64,000 bases of DNA, taken from Telmatactis stephensoni (Eukaryota > Cnidaria > Anthozoa > Actiniaria > Isophelliidae). The stretch is from positions 471,001-535,000 of the forward strand of contig JALIZF010001696.1 of assembly GCA_029948255.1 (NCBI GenBank). Direction: 5' to 3'. The position numbers and the translations under genes are program-made. Every line of letters starts with the position of its first letter. Position 1 is the stretch's first letter. The notes beneath the pieces were generated by a model, which was not told the DNA's origin, did not search any database, and saw only the letters and a list, made by a program, of their open reading frames with translations. Positions 35,253 through 46,159 of this stretch are shown in pieces.

Positions 35253-37829
35253 TTTATTTTATTTTATTTTATTATTATTTTTTTTTGAAATAGCATTTTG
35301 CGGTCAAACAGCGGAGGTGCGGCTCAAGCAAAACCCAGTCGAGCCACCGTAATGCCTAGGCCATTCTAAATCAAACCAACAGTTCCAAATTCATTTAGAA
35401 GCCGTCCCCATATCAAACAATAGGCCATTTGCACTAACAAGTGAAATGACCTTATCTCCCCTAAATAAAGCAGTACCGTCAAAATGAACTCCAAAAATAG
35501 AAAGAGCACCTTGATATTAGTAAGAGTGCAAAGTTGCAGTTTATAAGATGAATAAAAGAAAAAATGACAGCAAATTTAAGATTAGATATTTTCTTGAGAT
35601 TCGTTTGGAAAAACCGTGTTGGATGAGCTTGCCATCCAATGCGTTTTCAAAATGAATCTTAAGAAAATATCCAATTTTAAATTTACTGTCATATCTCCTG
35701 TATTACATCTTACGAGGTGAAACCTTGCACTTTTACTAATATCGGGTTGCTCTTAGTTTTTTGCTCTTGGTGTTCATTTTGACAATACTGCTAGATTTAG
35801 GGGAGATTGGGTCACGTGAGCCTGTTAGTGAAAATGGCCTATTCCCCATAAAAAGTTGTCGTTCGCACGCCGTCAAATTCTATATCCATATTTGGGCATG
35901 CCTTATCTAATTTGGAAGTCAAATGGTTTCATATTTGTTGATTTTTCACCCCATTTAGAGCCTAAACTGTCGCAAAATTTGAATAAAAACTTGCGGATAT
36001 CGTAGCGAAGAAACATCACATTGTCCACCATCTTGGAAATGGCTTAGGTTTTTGGTATACAGGAGGCCCAATAATAAAACCACAGGAAGCCCAACGAACT
36101 ACAACAATAGTCCAGTTCAAAGATATGCCTCGCCTGCCTCATACAAAGGATTTACAACGAGGCTACGTGCTAAAACTTTTTGTCTTGTTACGAATGACTG
36201 AGCTTAATGCACATACTCTCGTCTTGATTCCTTTGTATGTGACAAGTGAAGTGTACCTCAGAAGTTGGATAATGTTTGATATGACGAAGCAATTGAAGCA
36301 ATTTGGTACGGTACATGGTGTTATGACGTCAGAACTAGGCCCTCTAGTGATGGCTAGTGGCCTGCGGAGGAAAAGTCCGGATGTGACGCAGGCTATATAA
36401 TGAGATACCGTACCTAGAAAATCTTTTTAGTTCCAATCCAAAACAACTGTCTATCATATTCTTCAGAATCTTCGCCCTCGAGGTGACTACCTTAGAACAC
36501 CAGAACCAGACAACAGGAGGGTAAGCTGATTTATTTTTGAAAAATAATAAGTGAGTGGAAATCTGTGACAAAGTTGTATATTAAGAAGAGTGCTTTATAC
36601 GTACATTACAGACGTTTTTCAAGAGTCCTATTCCCTCGCCGGAGTAAAATAGGACTAAAGGACGAAATACCGGCCAGGGCTAGTACAGCTATTGCAATCG
36701 TATAGACCAACGCAGTCCAAACTAGCCTTCTTACTCGCTAGTTCAGTTCATGTTTGAGACATACAGCCATTACAAATAATGGTTTTACTTACTGGATATT
36801 GAATGCTGAGAATTTAGTACTTCATTCCAAGCTCCAAACGCATGGTGTTTTTTGTCTCATAAATTTGTTTAATTCCATCAGTACTAAAACTAATAGACAG
36901 TCATGGCCACTTTAAAATTGCTGCATTCAATCGAAAATGAAATGGTATAAACAAAACCTAGCCTCCTCCGCAGGCAACCTTTTGGGCCTCCTGTGCGAAA
37001 TTTTGAGAAGAAAAAAGACTGGGGACGAAAAGGGAGAGGGAAAAAAATATATATTTGGCAGGCAACTCTCGCCTTTTCTCGCCTGGCGTCCAGGCCACTA
37101 CGTGTCTTTAACACAGGAGGCCCACAGCGAAAAAACGAACAGTTGCCTGCGGATCGAGGAGGCTAAACAAAAACTTACAGTTGGGCTCCCGACTGACAGA
37201 AGTCACAGAACAAACACATCCCATAATCGTGAATGCAAAATCACTGTTCATAATAGCCACTTTATTTAAAACAGATGCATTCAATCGCAAATCAGAGCTT
37301 TACCACCTCCTAGTTATGAACCCGAGGCAAAAAGCTGCTGTCAATATGGTTTTTGTGAATGTGACGATGACTACCAATGGTACAAACTCAAAGGAAAAGG
37401 TAATAACTATGCTACACAAAGTAACTATCTAGTTTCTAATGCCGTTTTGTGATGGACGAACCAATTAGCCTGAAAGTGGCTGCAAAAGGGTTGCATGGAC
37501 AAGGGCAAAAACAACATATTATTCCAGTAAAAATTTCAGAAAAACTGCCTTGTAATGCAATAAGCATTTAAAGAATTTTATTTTTGGTGACCGAAAAATA
37601 ATAATTGCGTCCTCAAAATCACTTTTTGTCATTACATGCTATCAAAACAATTCATTCAATTACCGGCAAGTTTGTTTGTTTCCTTCTAGGATGCTTCTGG
37701 TTCCTACTGTTAATCTTGATGTACATCATCATTTTTGCCGTCATTTTTCCATTCTGTGTGCTCATTTTGCTTGGCTCAATCATTCACTCCTTGTACCGTA
37801 CATGTTGCTTTGACGACGATGATGATTAA
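33497..37829 (+). CDS. Family gene B: small Cys-rich membrane-anchored protein
   Basis: Coding exons 33497-33582, 36467-36520, exon 3 ending at 37399, and 37690-37829 (stop TAA). Intron phases 2, 2, 1 match the paralogues. Exon 3 has two in-frame acceptors: exon start 37275 gives 134 residues, 37296 gives 127. The N-terminus has GDVEIRKQEAVVVTDEG. Exon 2 is 12 bp shorter than in A, C and D, losing four residues in frame. Exon 3 lacks most of the proline-rich linker, leaving LPPPSYEPE, which contains a PPxY word, then CC-QYGF-CEC, DDDYQWY and GKGC. Exon 4 has a hydrophobic run with a Pro-Phe pair and ends in five Asp. The first exon differs from gene C at 3 of 86 bases. Function unknown. Exon 3 may have been rebuilt by an insertion at about 36905-37270. 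Confidence 0.78.
33691..33840. mobile_element. CCGGTTGTAC MITE in gene B intron 1
   Basis: Ends CAGGGCCCGGTTGTACAAAG and the inverse CAGGGGCCGGTTGTACGAAG form TIRs of about 21 bp. The interior has GGATAA repeats. The matching place in unit 2 (about 41540-41545) lacks it. CAGGG ends suggest a hAT-type nonautonomous element. Confidence 0.85.
35109..35256. repeat. (CTTT)n microsatellite in gene B intron 1
   Basis: A near-pure tetranucleotide array of about 35 copies followed by TTTTA repeats. Not present at the equivalent place in unit 2. Confidence 0.95.
35419..35842. mobile_element. Long foldback element in gene B intron 1
   Basis: Ends TAGGCCATTT and AAAATGGCCTA pair, followed by long imperfect arms (ATCTCCCCTAAAT, CAAAATGAACTCC, CTTAAGAAAATATCC). 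Total about 424 bp with no coding content. Absent from gene C. Confidence 0.85.
35880..36050 (-). repeat. Dispersed repeat (CAAGATGGTGGACAATGTG), copy 2
   Basis: Inverse copy of the repeat at 26680-26860: it carries CACATTGTCCACCATCTTG, TTGCGGATATCGTAGCGA and TGTTGATTTTT words. It lies in gene B intron 1. Confidence 0.7.
36905..37295. mobile_element. Insertion next to gene B exon 3
   Basis: Inner inverted ends CTAGCCTCCTCCGCAGGCAA (about 36959) and GTTGCCTGCGGATCGAGGAG (about 37142) flank about 165 bp. Outside them, imperfect direct repeats of about 40 bp (CCACTTTAAAA..GCATTCAATCG at about 36906 and CCACTTTATTTAAAA..GCATTCAATCG at about 37256) bracket the whole block. The right direct repeat supplies the ACAG used as a possible exon 3 acceptor. 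Confidence 0.6.
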
Positions 37830-37903
37830 TAATGTCATTTGATTCTCTTTTGCAAGTCTTTCTAATTAATGAATTTCGAACTTCAACTCTGGGAAAAAAG
37901 ATA

Positions 37904-38000
37904 TAATAATAATAATAATAAAGACTTTATTTACAGAGGGTAAAACACATAATAGTGAAAAACACTAACAAACCTGTGGCCCTCTAAATATGATTATTCA
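37904..38000 (-). mobile_element. Possible LINE 3' end fragment (minus strand)
   Basis: Read on the minus strand it ends CTGTAAATAAAGTC followed by an ATT repeat, typical of non-LTR retrotransposon 3' ends. It interrupts sequence that is continuous in unit 2 (near 45740). An AATAAA on the plus strand at 37917-37922 might serve as a poly(A) signal for gene B. Confidence 0.45.
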
Positions 38001-39450
38001 CGTTAAGTTCACTTTACGAAACACTTATACAGGAACAATGGAGTCATCTTTAAAGGTAACTCAACTCTGCAAGTCGTTTATATTAATTAATTTCGAACAT
38101 CAACTTTTTGAGAAAAAATTAAATATTTGGCACAAATAGGATTTTTATGTCATGCCGGATCACGTGTAATTTCTCTGTTACGTATATTACGTTGCAACTC
38201 ATGTATTATGGTGAACGATAATTTTGCCATGTGCAAAGACTATTATTTAGTTAAACCTTATGTAACTATTCATATATAGTTTATCCATTATTTTATCTAG
38301 GAAATGACCAATAAGGGGCCAGGGGCGGACTGAATTTCAGGCCCATTTTTGGTTAACGATACACTGCCATTCTGACTCAACGTTCGACAAGTGCAGTTCA
38401 GTTCCAAACGATCGTCACGAACTTTTTCAATATTAGATTATGTTCACGCTCACTTTGCGAAACACTTATACAGGTCGGAACAGTGAAGCAACTGAACATT
38501 GTTAGTTTAAACGTTAACTCTATTTCCCATGGACCCTTTGCATAAAACTACTGATTCACCCTTACTTCGCCTCGTTTTGGCTCAGTAAAACAAAAGAATC
38601 ACCAAACCGTGCCATTATTTGGCTGCGCCAAAGTGAGGCGAGCGGTGTATCTGCATATTATTGAAGAAAATACAATTGAAAATAAAATTAAACCTTGCTT
38701 TTTAAAAAATTAAAGGCTAAAACAGTTGTAAATACTCTGTAAAAACCCTGCCACTTCATGGATTTACCGAGTACACGCAAGTTACAAGCAAAATAAAACA
38801 AAACAACATAAAAAAGAGCAAAACAAAACAAAGAAAACAAAACAAAGAAAACACAACAAAACAAAACAGTAAAAACAATCCTTAGAACAAGCTGCGGTAG
38901 GAAATTAAAACTTTTTTTAGGAAACAAAGAATTGCCATATGAAAAAAATATTGTGCGCAATATCTGAACACTGTACGTTACTTGTCATTCTGTTCTCAAC
39001 AATTATTGGAAATGAGAAGACGTTTTGCAGCGTAGAAGTCAAGAAGCAATATACCAACGCAATGATTAATCATCTTACATTTCTATCATCATTCCCTATT
39101 TTTTGTCATTTGTTTTAAGAAACTCTCTTCAATTGTTTGATACGATTGCTGCGGTATTTGAACGTTGAATCTAGTGGTAATAGCTGTGAGCTGATTGGTT
39201 CATTACGGTTGTCCATCGAAAAAAGGGTATGATATATTGGAGCTTTGATTAGAATTCGTAATTCATTTAGTTTTAGAGCGTTTTGCATGAGAACAATCAG
39301 TTCGACACTTCAATTGCGTAGTATTTATGTCAGTAAAACATCTGTTCGAAGTTTGAAAAAAGATTACTCACTTCTTCTAGCAGCTAGCCCGACCGCAGTG
39401 GAGCCAGAACTTTATTAACACATAAAAAAAACTCAACATCAAGTACTTCT
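38001..39450. other. Gene B 3' flank, end of unit 1
   Basis: No gene. An impure AAAAC-rich tract lies at about 38798-38870 where unit 2 has a large AAAGC array. AGAACAAGCTGCGGTAGGAA and GAAGTCAAGAAGCAATATAC match unit 2. Confidence 0.6.
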
Positions 39451-40264
39451 TGACACGGTCACGGCATGACACGGCCGTTTCACACTCATACGAAAACTGC
39501 TCAGTGACCGTGCATGCCATGCCGTGCTCAGCGTTTTGATTGGTCAATGTCTTATCCAAAACACTGATACAGCCTGGCACCGCAGGGTTTTTTTGACCGT
39601 CATATGGAAACTACTCCTATAGTTGTAAAAATAATTCTTCTCGTTTTTCGTAAAAATGACTTCCGTGTAAAAAAAGAACTGAAACTGAAACTGAATAGAA
39701 AAGTTGTGGTAGCCATAGTAACAGCACGACATCAATGAAAAGAAACAATAAAGGAGCACAAAAAATATGATACTCTGACGTAGTCTTCAGACGGTAGGTG
39801 TCATCAGCTCATTTACCCCTCCACTTTCCTCCCCTCCCCTCCCCTCTCCTCTAGATCTCCTGTCCACTCCTCCCCAGCGAGCAGGAATCGAAGTAAGAAA
39901 GTTCCGGATGATCCCCGATAGCCGTCTGAAAACCCGGCTACCAAACATAATAGTTTAGTGACTTAGACGCAAGTCCAGCTCTCGTTTTTAATTTTTTTAT
40001 AAAAAATTTAGTTTTTAATTTTTTAGTGCCTTTCGCCCAGCGTATAGAAGCGGCTCTGTTCCAGCGCTCTTCGTCACGAACGAACTCTGACTAGTACTAT
40101 ACAACTACGATGTTTGGTTTCAATCCCACGCATTTGTGTTTTATCTGATGGGAATTTGAAGATTTTGATTAAGCTCTGAATCGACTTTCCCTCCTGCATC
40201 GTTTTGAAGTGAGAGTAACACCTCCCCAGTCGACCAGTAGAGACAAAATCACTCCCCCCTCCCC

Positions 40265-41248
40265 CCCATATCGTACCTATTTCCGTCATACCTAATTTTA
40301 TAGCTATTTTTCTCCTCGATAAATTGGAAATCAATGTCAGGGATAACTGCTATAGCTATGAAAAGCGTGAATCGTGCGTTGAAGGATATAGGTACTGGAT
40401 ATTGGGAGTATTGTGCTGAAATATTCCCATTTAGCAATTGTAACGGCATTGAACGAGAGATGCATCGAGAAAACAATCCAATTAATTATAGAACACAGGG
40501 ATTCGACTGCAGATGGCCACCCCATACTGTAACTGGAACTAGCAGATACTAATTACATTGGCATTTAAGTTGGAGGTTGATGTTCCAATAATGTAACAAT
40601 AGGGAATGTATTACATGTCGTGTGTACGTGGAGAAATTGGATTGGTGAACGTCCCACAGTTTCGAAAACATTAATTTGTTAAAGCAATTTGTTTAAATTT
40701 CAAAGCTAAGACATGAACTTTGTACTAAGAACATATTAGTTTTTCTTAATTACTTTCAACTTGACTTCGTGCGCCTTTTGTTTCTTTTCGTTGCCATATC
40801 TTCTTTTGCCGGTCCATCTTCTTTACTATCATTATACTAAAATTAGAATTGATTGTTTGTATTTATAAATTCTTTTCTTTGCTTTTCTTTTCGTTATCTT
40901 TTGGAAAAAGGAAAAACCTTATAGTTTCGTTTTTTTAAAAAGCTCTAAGAAACTTAGATTGCTTTAACAGATCAAAACTAGTCTCTGTTATTTTCTATAT
41001 TCGAATCCGCTTTTATTTTTCTGTTTTTTTGTTTTTGTTTTTGTATTCTTTGTTTAAAAAAATCAAATAAAAACGTTAATGGCACTAGATCAAGAGAACC
41101 TAATGGTTGTTGTCACAGTTAGAACATCAAAACTCTAGTTAAATTAACTGTTTAACTACTAGCTGTAAATGTTCTAGTATGACCGTAGCCAATGACCAAT
41201 GCATGACCAATTTCACTGTGACCTTTTGATCTCGATTCTTGGAAAAAT
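40265..41248. other. Extra sequence unique to unit 2
   Basis: Unit 1 has only about 60 bp here (33350-33410). No terminal repeats or recognisable frame were found. The frame at 40334-40552 has no known features. It is either an insertion in unit 2 or a deletion in unit 1. Confidence 0.5.
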
Positions 41249-41348
41249 CCCCGAAATTATTGATTGGATAAATTATTCAAAAACAGGCTAGTTTGTCTGT
41301 GCTATTAAATTCTACTTGGACAACACTGAATGAGAAGTTAATGGAAAT

Positions 41349-44300
41349 ATGGCGTTGGCTACAAGAGCACAGAGAGCACGATTTGGAGATGTTGAAATCA
41401 GGAAGGAAGAAGCAGTCGTGGTTACCGATGAGGGGTAAGATAGAATATACGTCTACTTAAATCCGTCACATTAAAATACTCAAATGGACTGTCAAAAGAA
41501 ACTGAGGTAATTTTGTTTTTAGAACTCTTTATAATACAGCTAGGTCTGAAAGGTTGTTAATTTTTATATGCTCAACTATAGTTTCTAGTCTTGAATTATG
41601 AACAAATTTATACGTGGCAAACTATTTTACGAGCCAAGTTTCGATGACCAAAATATCACTCGTCACAAATGAACGAATTTCTAGGTAAATATAAAATTTG
41701 AGCTCAAGTCAATTTCGTTGCTCTAAATAATATAAAAATTAGGTACTACCTAATAGCGGAGCTCCCATTTAAATATAATAATAATTTTAAATACTTTGTT
41801 TTATTTTGACGTTTTTGATTCAAATGAATTGGGCTTGCTGTGGTAATAGGCAAACAAATATTGCATTTTGTTGTAAAAGTTGAAATAAAGACTATAGATC
41901 AAGCTTTATTTCTTGCCCTTCAGTCTCCTGAGAATTATAAGGCTTTCAACTCAGTGACCATAGTGATATTTATTCAGATATTTGTGTCAGATTTTATAAT
42001 TGACTTAGTAGTAGTGCTTCATAATTCTCAGAAATAGGATGCAAAAATCCCTCAAACTGATTTCATTCACATAAATACTGAACCTAATTCAACATCCTTC
42101 AATTAAACAATTAGACATTGCAGAAAATTATATTTAGATTTTTCTGTCTTGACAGTATTGTGGCATCTTGGTTTTTTTTTATTATGTAGAGTAGAATAAC
42201 ACTGATAAATAGTTGTCTTTACACGAAACAAGAATTCTCTCTTCCAGGTTACACTAATCATGACTTTAGATGAAATTGTAAAACAACTCAAAACAACTAC
42301 TACCTAAAAGCAAAGCTCCAATTTCAATTTTAATTTTTTTATGTTCTTGATTCAAATGAATTGGGCTTCCTGTGGTAATTGAAAAAGTTGAAATGAAGAT
42401 TATTTAAAAAGCATTTTTAAAATAAGTTTTGGTTTTGGTTTGTATATTGTATGGGCTTGTATGCTCAGTGACCTTTGTTACAGTAAATTTTAATATTCAG
42501 ATTCACTGTCAGATTTCATAACTGACTTTGTAAGGGTTCATAATTTTCAGAAATAGAAAGCAAAATCTCCAAAACATTTTTTTAAATTGATACAAGTAAT
42601 TAAACCTTTTCGACATCCTGAATATTACAGAACAACATACATTGATTTGTCTGTCTTCACTATATTTGTGACATCTTGTTTTTTGTGGTTGTTGTTGTTA
42701 TTTTGTTTTGTTATTTAATGTAGAAAAGAATGACACACTAGCTAGGCGAATACTTGTCTCCCACTTTTCTCTTCCAGATTACACTGATAATACAATTTAA
42801 AGTGATTATAAAAACAGCTAATTGAAATAACAAGAAAACAAGGAATTAAGCATTTTCAGTCTGTATTTAAGGCTTCACAGGGCTCACTGAGCAACTTCAT
42901 CCAGATGAATAAAGTATAAAAACAATTCTAGTTTGCATGGCAAAATTCCTTCTTTTTTTCCTGTCAATTGTTTCATTAAATTCCAGACCAAAACTTGAGC
43001 TGTATTTACACATTAGTGGGGTTGAAATAAGTTCAAAATCAATTTTTTTACTAATTTTATTATTATTAGAACTAGTGCAAAAAGTTCACCGTAAAACAAA
43101 ATGTCGTTGTACATTATTTTCATGTAAGGCTTGATCGAGTGTTTCTTTAAACTTGGCCACAGTTCAACGTGCATAAAAGGTTTTTTTTAAGTCATCAATC
43201 CCAAATCAAAGATAAAAGATCAAATATAGGTACAAGAGACTTTTTGATATCATTTTCTGGCCAGGGTCTTTACCTTGAAGTGCTTTCCTTGTTGTCTTTT
43301 CGAAGCATACTGGTCCTTGTTTCACGCTCAATGCAGACGATTCTTGATTTATTTCCAACTTTGGCTAGATTTTTAAGCAGCTTTATTGAAGGCATCTTCA
43401 CGAAACGAAGAATACACGATCCTCAATGACTTATTCATTATGAGGAATTTTTTTAAACTACGAATCCAACTAAAAAGTCGTCCAACTTTGAAAATATCCT
43501 CTGTGTCTTTCGTCTTTCGAGCAGTTTTTGAAACGACACCAGGCCCGAAAAAAATTCAAACGTACGGTTTTTTTCGCTTTAACCTGTCAAGATTGGCACA
43601 GATTAATGTTCATCAAAATCGCTAAATTTTTACGAGGTTTCGAGAATACTACTTTTAAGCTTTGCAAGTTAAAACTGCAAGGAAACTTGTAAATTTTCAG
43701 TTTTCAAAGTGTCAGCGCGCGTCAAGTTGGCGCCAAAAAGCAATCAGCCAATCAGCATCGCGATGTACACGGACGTATGTACGGACGTATGTATGTATGT
43801 ATGTATGTATGTATGTACGGACGGACGTACAGCCGTTGGGCTCCCTGTGTGTCCATGAAAAATCAACTCGATGGGTTACCATTTTTTCTTAGGTATGGTG
43901 CTCCGCTCGCGCGGGCCTTCGGCCCGCGCGGGAGCTCCGCTATAAATACAACAAATAACATTATCTGTTCGAACTTGTGTGTTTCTGGATGGGATATGAT
44001 CCAAATGAAATGGAAACACACGGATACATGACTTAAAATCTTGAATAAACTTTATTTAATGATTAGCATATCTGATTAGCATATTTTTATTTCCGGGTCT
44101 GTAAATCCGTAAATCCGCTATCACAAGAACTCTATCGAACCAGCAGTTACAAGTTTAATCAATTTGCTACGACACGTTGTCACTGCGTCTGCACTATGGC
44201 TTAGAGTGAAATATAGGCCTACTCCGGGCCCTAAAATCGCCGTTATTTTGGGCGATCTTATGCGATTGCGATATTGGGAAATTTTAGCCATTTCGAGTTG

Positions 44301-45674
44301 GCGCTCTTAGGCGATCTTGGGCGATATTAATTAGGTGATATTAAGCGATATTAGGTGATTTTAGGGGCCGGAGTAGGCCTATCTTAGGCGATATTAGGCG
44401 ATATTAAGCGATATTAGGTGATATTAAGCGATATTAGGCGATATTAAGCGATATTAGACGATTTTAGTGCCCGGAGTAGGCCTAGATATCCAGAAAATCT
44501 TTTTAGTTCCAATCCAAAACAACTGTCTATCATATTCTTCAGAATCTTCGCCCTCGAGGTGACTACTTTAGAACACCAGAACCAAAGATTTCAAGCGATA
44601 ACAGGAGGGTAAGCTGATTTATTTTTGAGAAATAATAATGGAAATCAGTTGTGGTAAGAACAGTACTTTGTACATTACTGACGTTTCCAGTCTCAACATG
44701 TGACCAAATGAACGTCTTCAATTGGTCTATTTGCTTATGAATTATTTAATTTATGAGTTTTAGAAACAGTGTTACAGATTTCCATTCATTCCCTATATTG
44801 CACTTGTTTGAGACATACAACCATACTGAATATTGAATGCTGAGAATTCAGTATTTCATTCCAAGCTCCAAATGCATGGTGGATACGAGGATGCCAGCTA
44901 ATGGGAGATTCAACTTTCTGGACTTTACTTTTTAGTGCCGCAATCCCAGTTCGGGCCCAGCCAAGGCCTGCTGCTTTACCACCTCCTCGTAGGGACTCAC
45001 CAGAGCGTCTTACTTATGAACCAGAGGCAAAAAGTTGCTGTCAATATGGTTGTTGTGAATGTGACGATGACTTCACATGGTACCGACTCAAAGGAAAAGG
45101 TATGCTACACATAATAAGTATCTAGTTTCTATTACTGTTTTAATTTGTTAGGGACGGACCAGACAAATTAGCCGGAAAGTAACTGCTGGAAAAGGGTCGG
45201 AACAAGTTAATGGCAAAACTAAAATATTTTCCCAGCAAAAAATATTCAGAAAAAAAAACACTACCTTAATTGCAATGTCATCAACTGATCAAATGATCAT
45301 ATGTGAATTAAGTTTGTTTGATGTGTTGTTCTCTACCATGCCACGAGGGTTTTCCTCCAGGTTCTTCTTCGGTTTTTCCTCCCTCAGCAAAAGTCAATTA
45401 ACATGTGAGTTGAGCGATGTGTAAGCAAAATATTTAATGTAGAGGTAGTGAGTGTGAGTGCCAACAGAAATAATCACTACGTGGATGTACTGTAGAAGAT
45501 TATTTATTATTTATTTATTAATTCATTGTTTGTTTGCTTCTAGGATGCTTCTGGTTCCTACTGTTGATCTTGATGTACATCATCATTTTTGCCGTCAGTC
45601 TCCCATTCTGTGTACTCATTTTGCCTTGTTTATGTATTTATTTCTTCTGTTGCAGTGACAACGATGATGATTAA
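41349..45674 (+). CDS. Family gene C: small Cys-rich membrane-anchored protein
   Basis: Coding exons 41349-41434, 44543-44608, 44936-45099, 45544-45674 (stop TAA), phases 2, 2, 1, adding to 447 bp and 148 residues. The N-terminus has GDVEIRKEEAVVVTDEG (about 13-29), then IFALEVTTLEHQNQ (30-43), a proline-rich linker (55-80, with PRPAALPPP), and the Cys motif Cys85-Cys86-x-Tyr-Gly-Cys90-Cys91-Glu-Cys93 with DDDF and Trp99-Tyr100. After GKGC (104-107) comes a 33-residue hydrophobic run (about 108-140, Pro126 inside) and a tail CCSDNDDD. No signal peptide is visible, so it may be C-terminally anchored with the N-terminus in the cytosol, or type III. Gene B is its recent duplicate. Function unknown; the Cys motif could bind metal, be acylated or form disulfides. 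Confidence 0.83.
41755..43942. mobile_element. 2.2-kb insertion in gene C intron 1 with AGCGGAGCTCC ends
   Basis: The left end AGCGGAGCTCCC matches the inverse of the right end (GGGAGCTCCGCT at about 43930-43942). Unit 1 lacks it. Inside, two diverged direct copies of about 545 bp (41755-42300 and 42300-42850) share ATTCAAATGAATTGGGCTT, GTCAGATTT.ATAA and CTCTTCCAGRTTACACT words. An ATGT microsatellite is at 43783-43813 and a GC-rich hairpin at 43901-43938. The inner frames have no known domain. Confidence 0.7.
43901..43938. repeat. GC-rich hairpin
   Basis: CTCGCGCGGGCC and GGCCCGCGCGGG words pair around a TTC loop. Strong stem in an AT-rich region, at the right end of the 2.2-kb insertion. 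Confidence 0.85.
44214..44487. repeat. GCGATATTAGG minisatellite inside inverted flanks
   Basis: An array of an 11-bp unit (GCGATATTAGG and variants) is bracketed by TAGGCCTACTCCGGGCCC on the left and the inverse GTGCCCGGAGTAGGCCTA on the right, with one more copy of the inverse in the middle (about 44362-44382). It sits about 55 bp before gene C exon 2 and is absent from gene B. Confidence 0.85.
45330..45400 (+). mobile_element. SINE body fragment in gene C intron 3
   Basis: The words ACGAGGGTTTTCCTCC and GGTTTTTCCTCCCTCAGCAA match the 3' body of the SINE at 54483-54660. The tRNA-like head is missing. Confidence 0.55.
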
Positions 45675-46159
45675 TAATGTCATTTGATTCTCTTTGGCAA
45701 GTCGTTTAATGAAATTCGAACATCAACTCTTGAGAAAAAAAATATTTTCATTCACTTTAACAACTATACAGGAACAGTGGAGTAATCGTATTAGTTAAAA
45801 CGTTAACTCTGCAAGTCATTTAATAAGTTTCGCGCGCACATCAATGTCTTAAGAAAAAAGAAGCTAAAAGATTATTCACGTTCACTTTGTAAAATACTTT
45901 AACACGTTGGAACAGTGAAGCAACATTATTAGCTAAAACGTTAACCATAGACCCTTTGCATAAAGCTACTGATTTACCCTTCGCCTCGTTTTGGCGAGGT
46001 AAAAGAAAAGATCTGGTACCTGACCATGTCATTGTTTGGCTACACCAAAGTGAGGCGAGAGATGTATATAATTGAAGAAAATGCAAAATAAAAAGTTTTC
46101 AATCCTTTGAAAAACTGTCACTTTTCGGATTTACCAAGTCAAACAAAACACAGCAGAAC

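Larger units (their letters stand above)
32020..39450. repeat. Tandem segmental duplication, unit 1 (carries gene B)
   Basis: This unit of about 7.4 kb matches the next one (39451-46937) in the same order and orientation: MITE arm remnant, GGTCAATGTCTTATCC, AAAGTTCCGGATGATC, the sequence before exon 1, gene B or C, then downstream words such as AGAACAAGCTGCGGTAGGAA and GAAGTCAAGAAGCAATATAC. Differences are mainly insertions in one copy or the other. Confidence 0.85.

Noticed and set aside
37181..37432. 83-codon frame over gene B exon 3
   Set aside because: Wrong frame; the Cys-motif frame agrees with the paralogues.
40334..40552. 72-codon frame in the extra sequence of unit 2
   Set aside because: No recognisable features and no partner in unit 1.
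45458..45658. 66-codon frame overlapping gene C exon 4
   Set aside because: Wrong frame; the real exon uses the acceptor at 45541-45543 and matches genes A, B and D.
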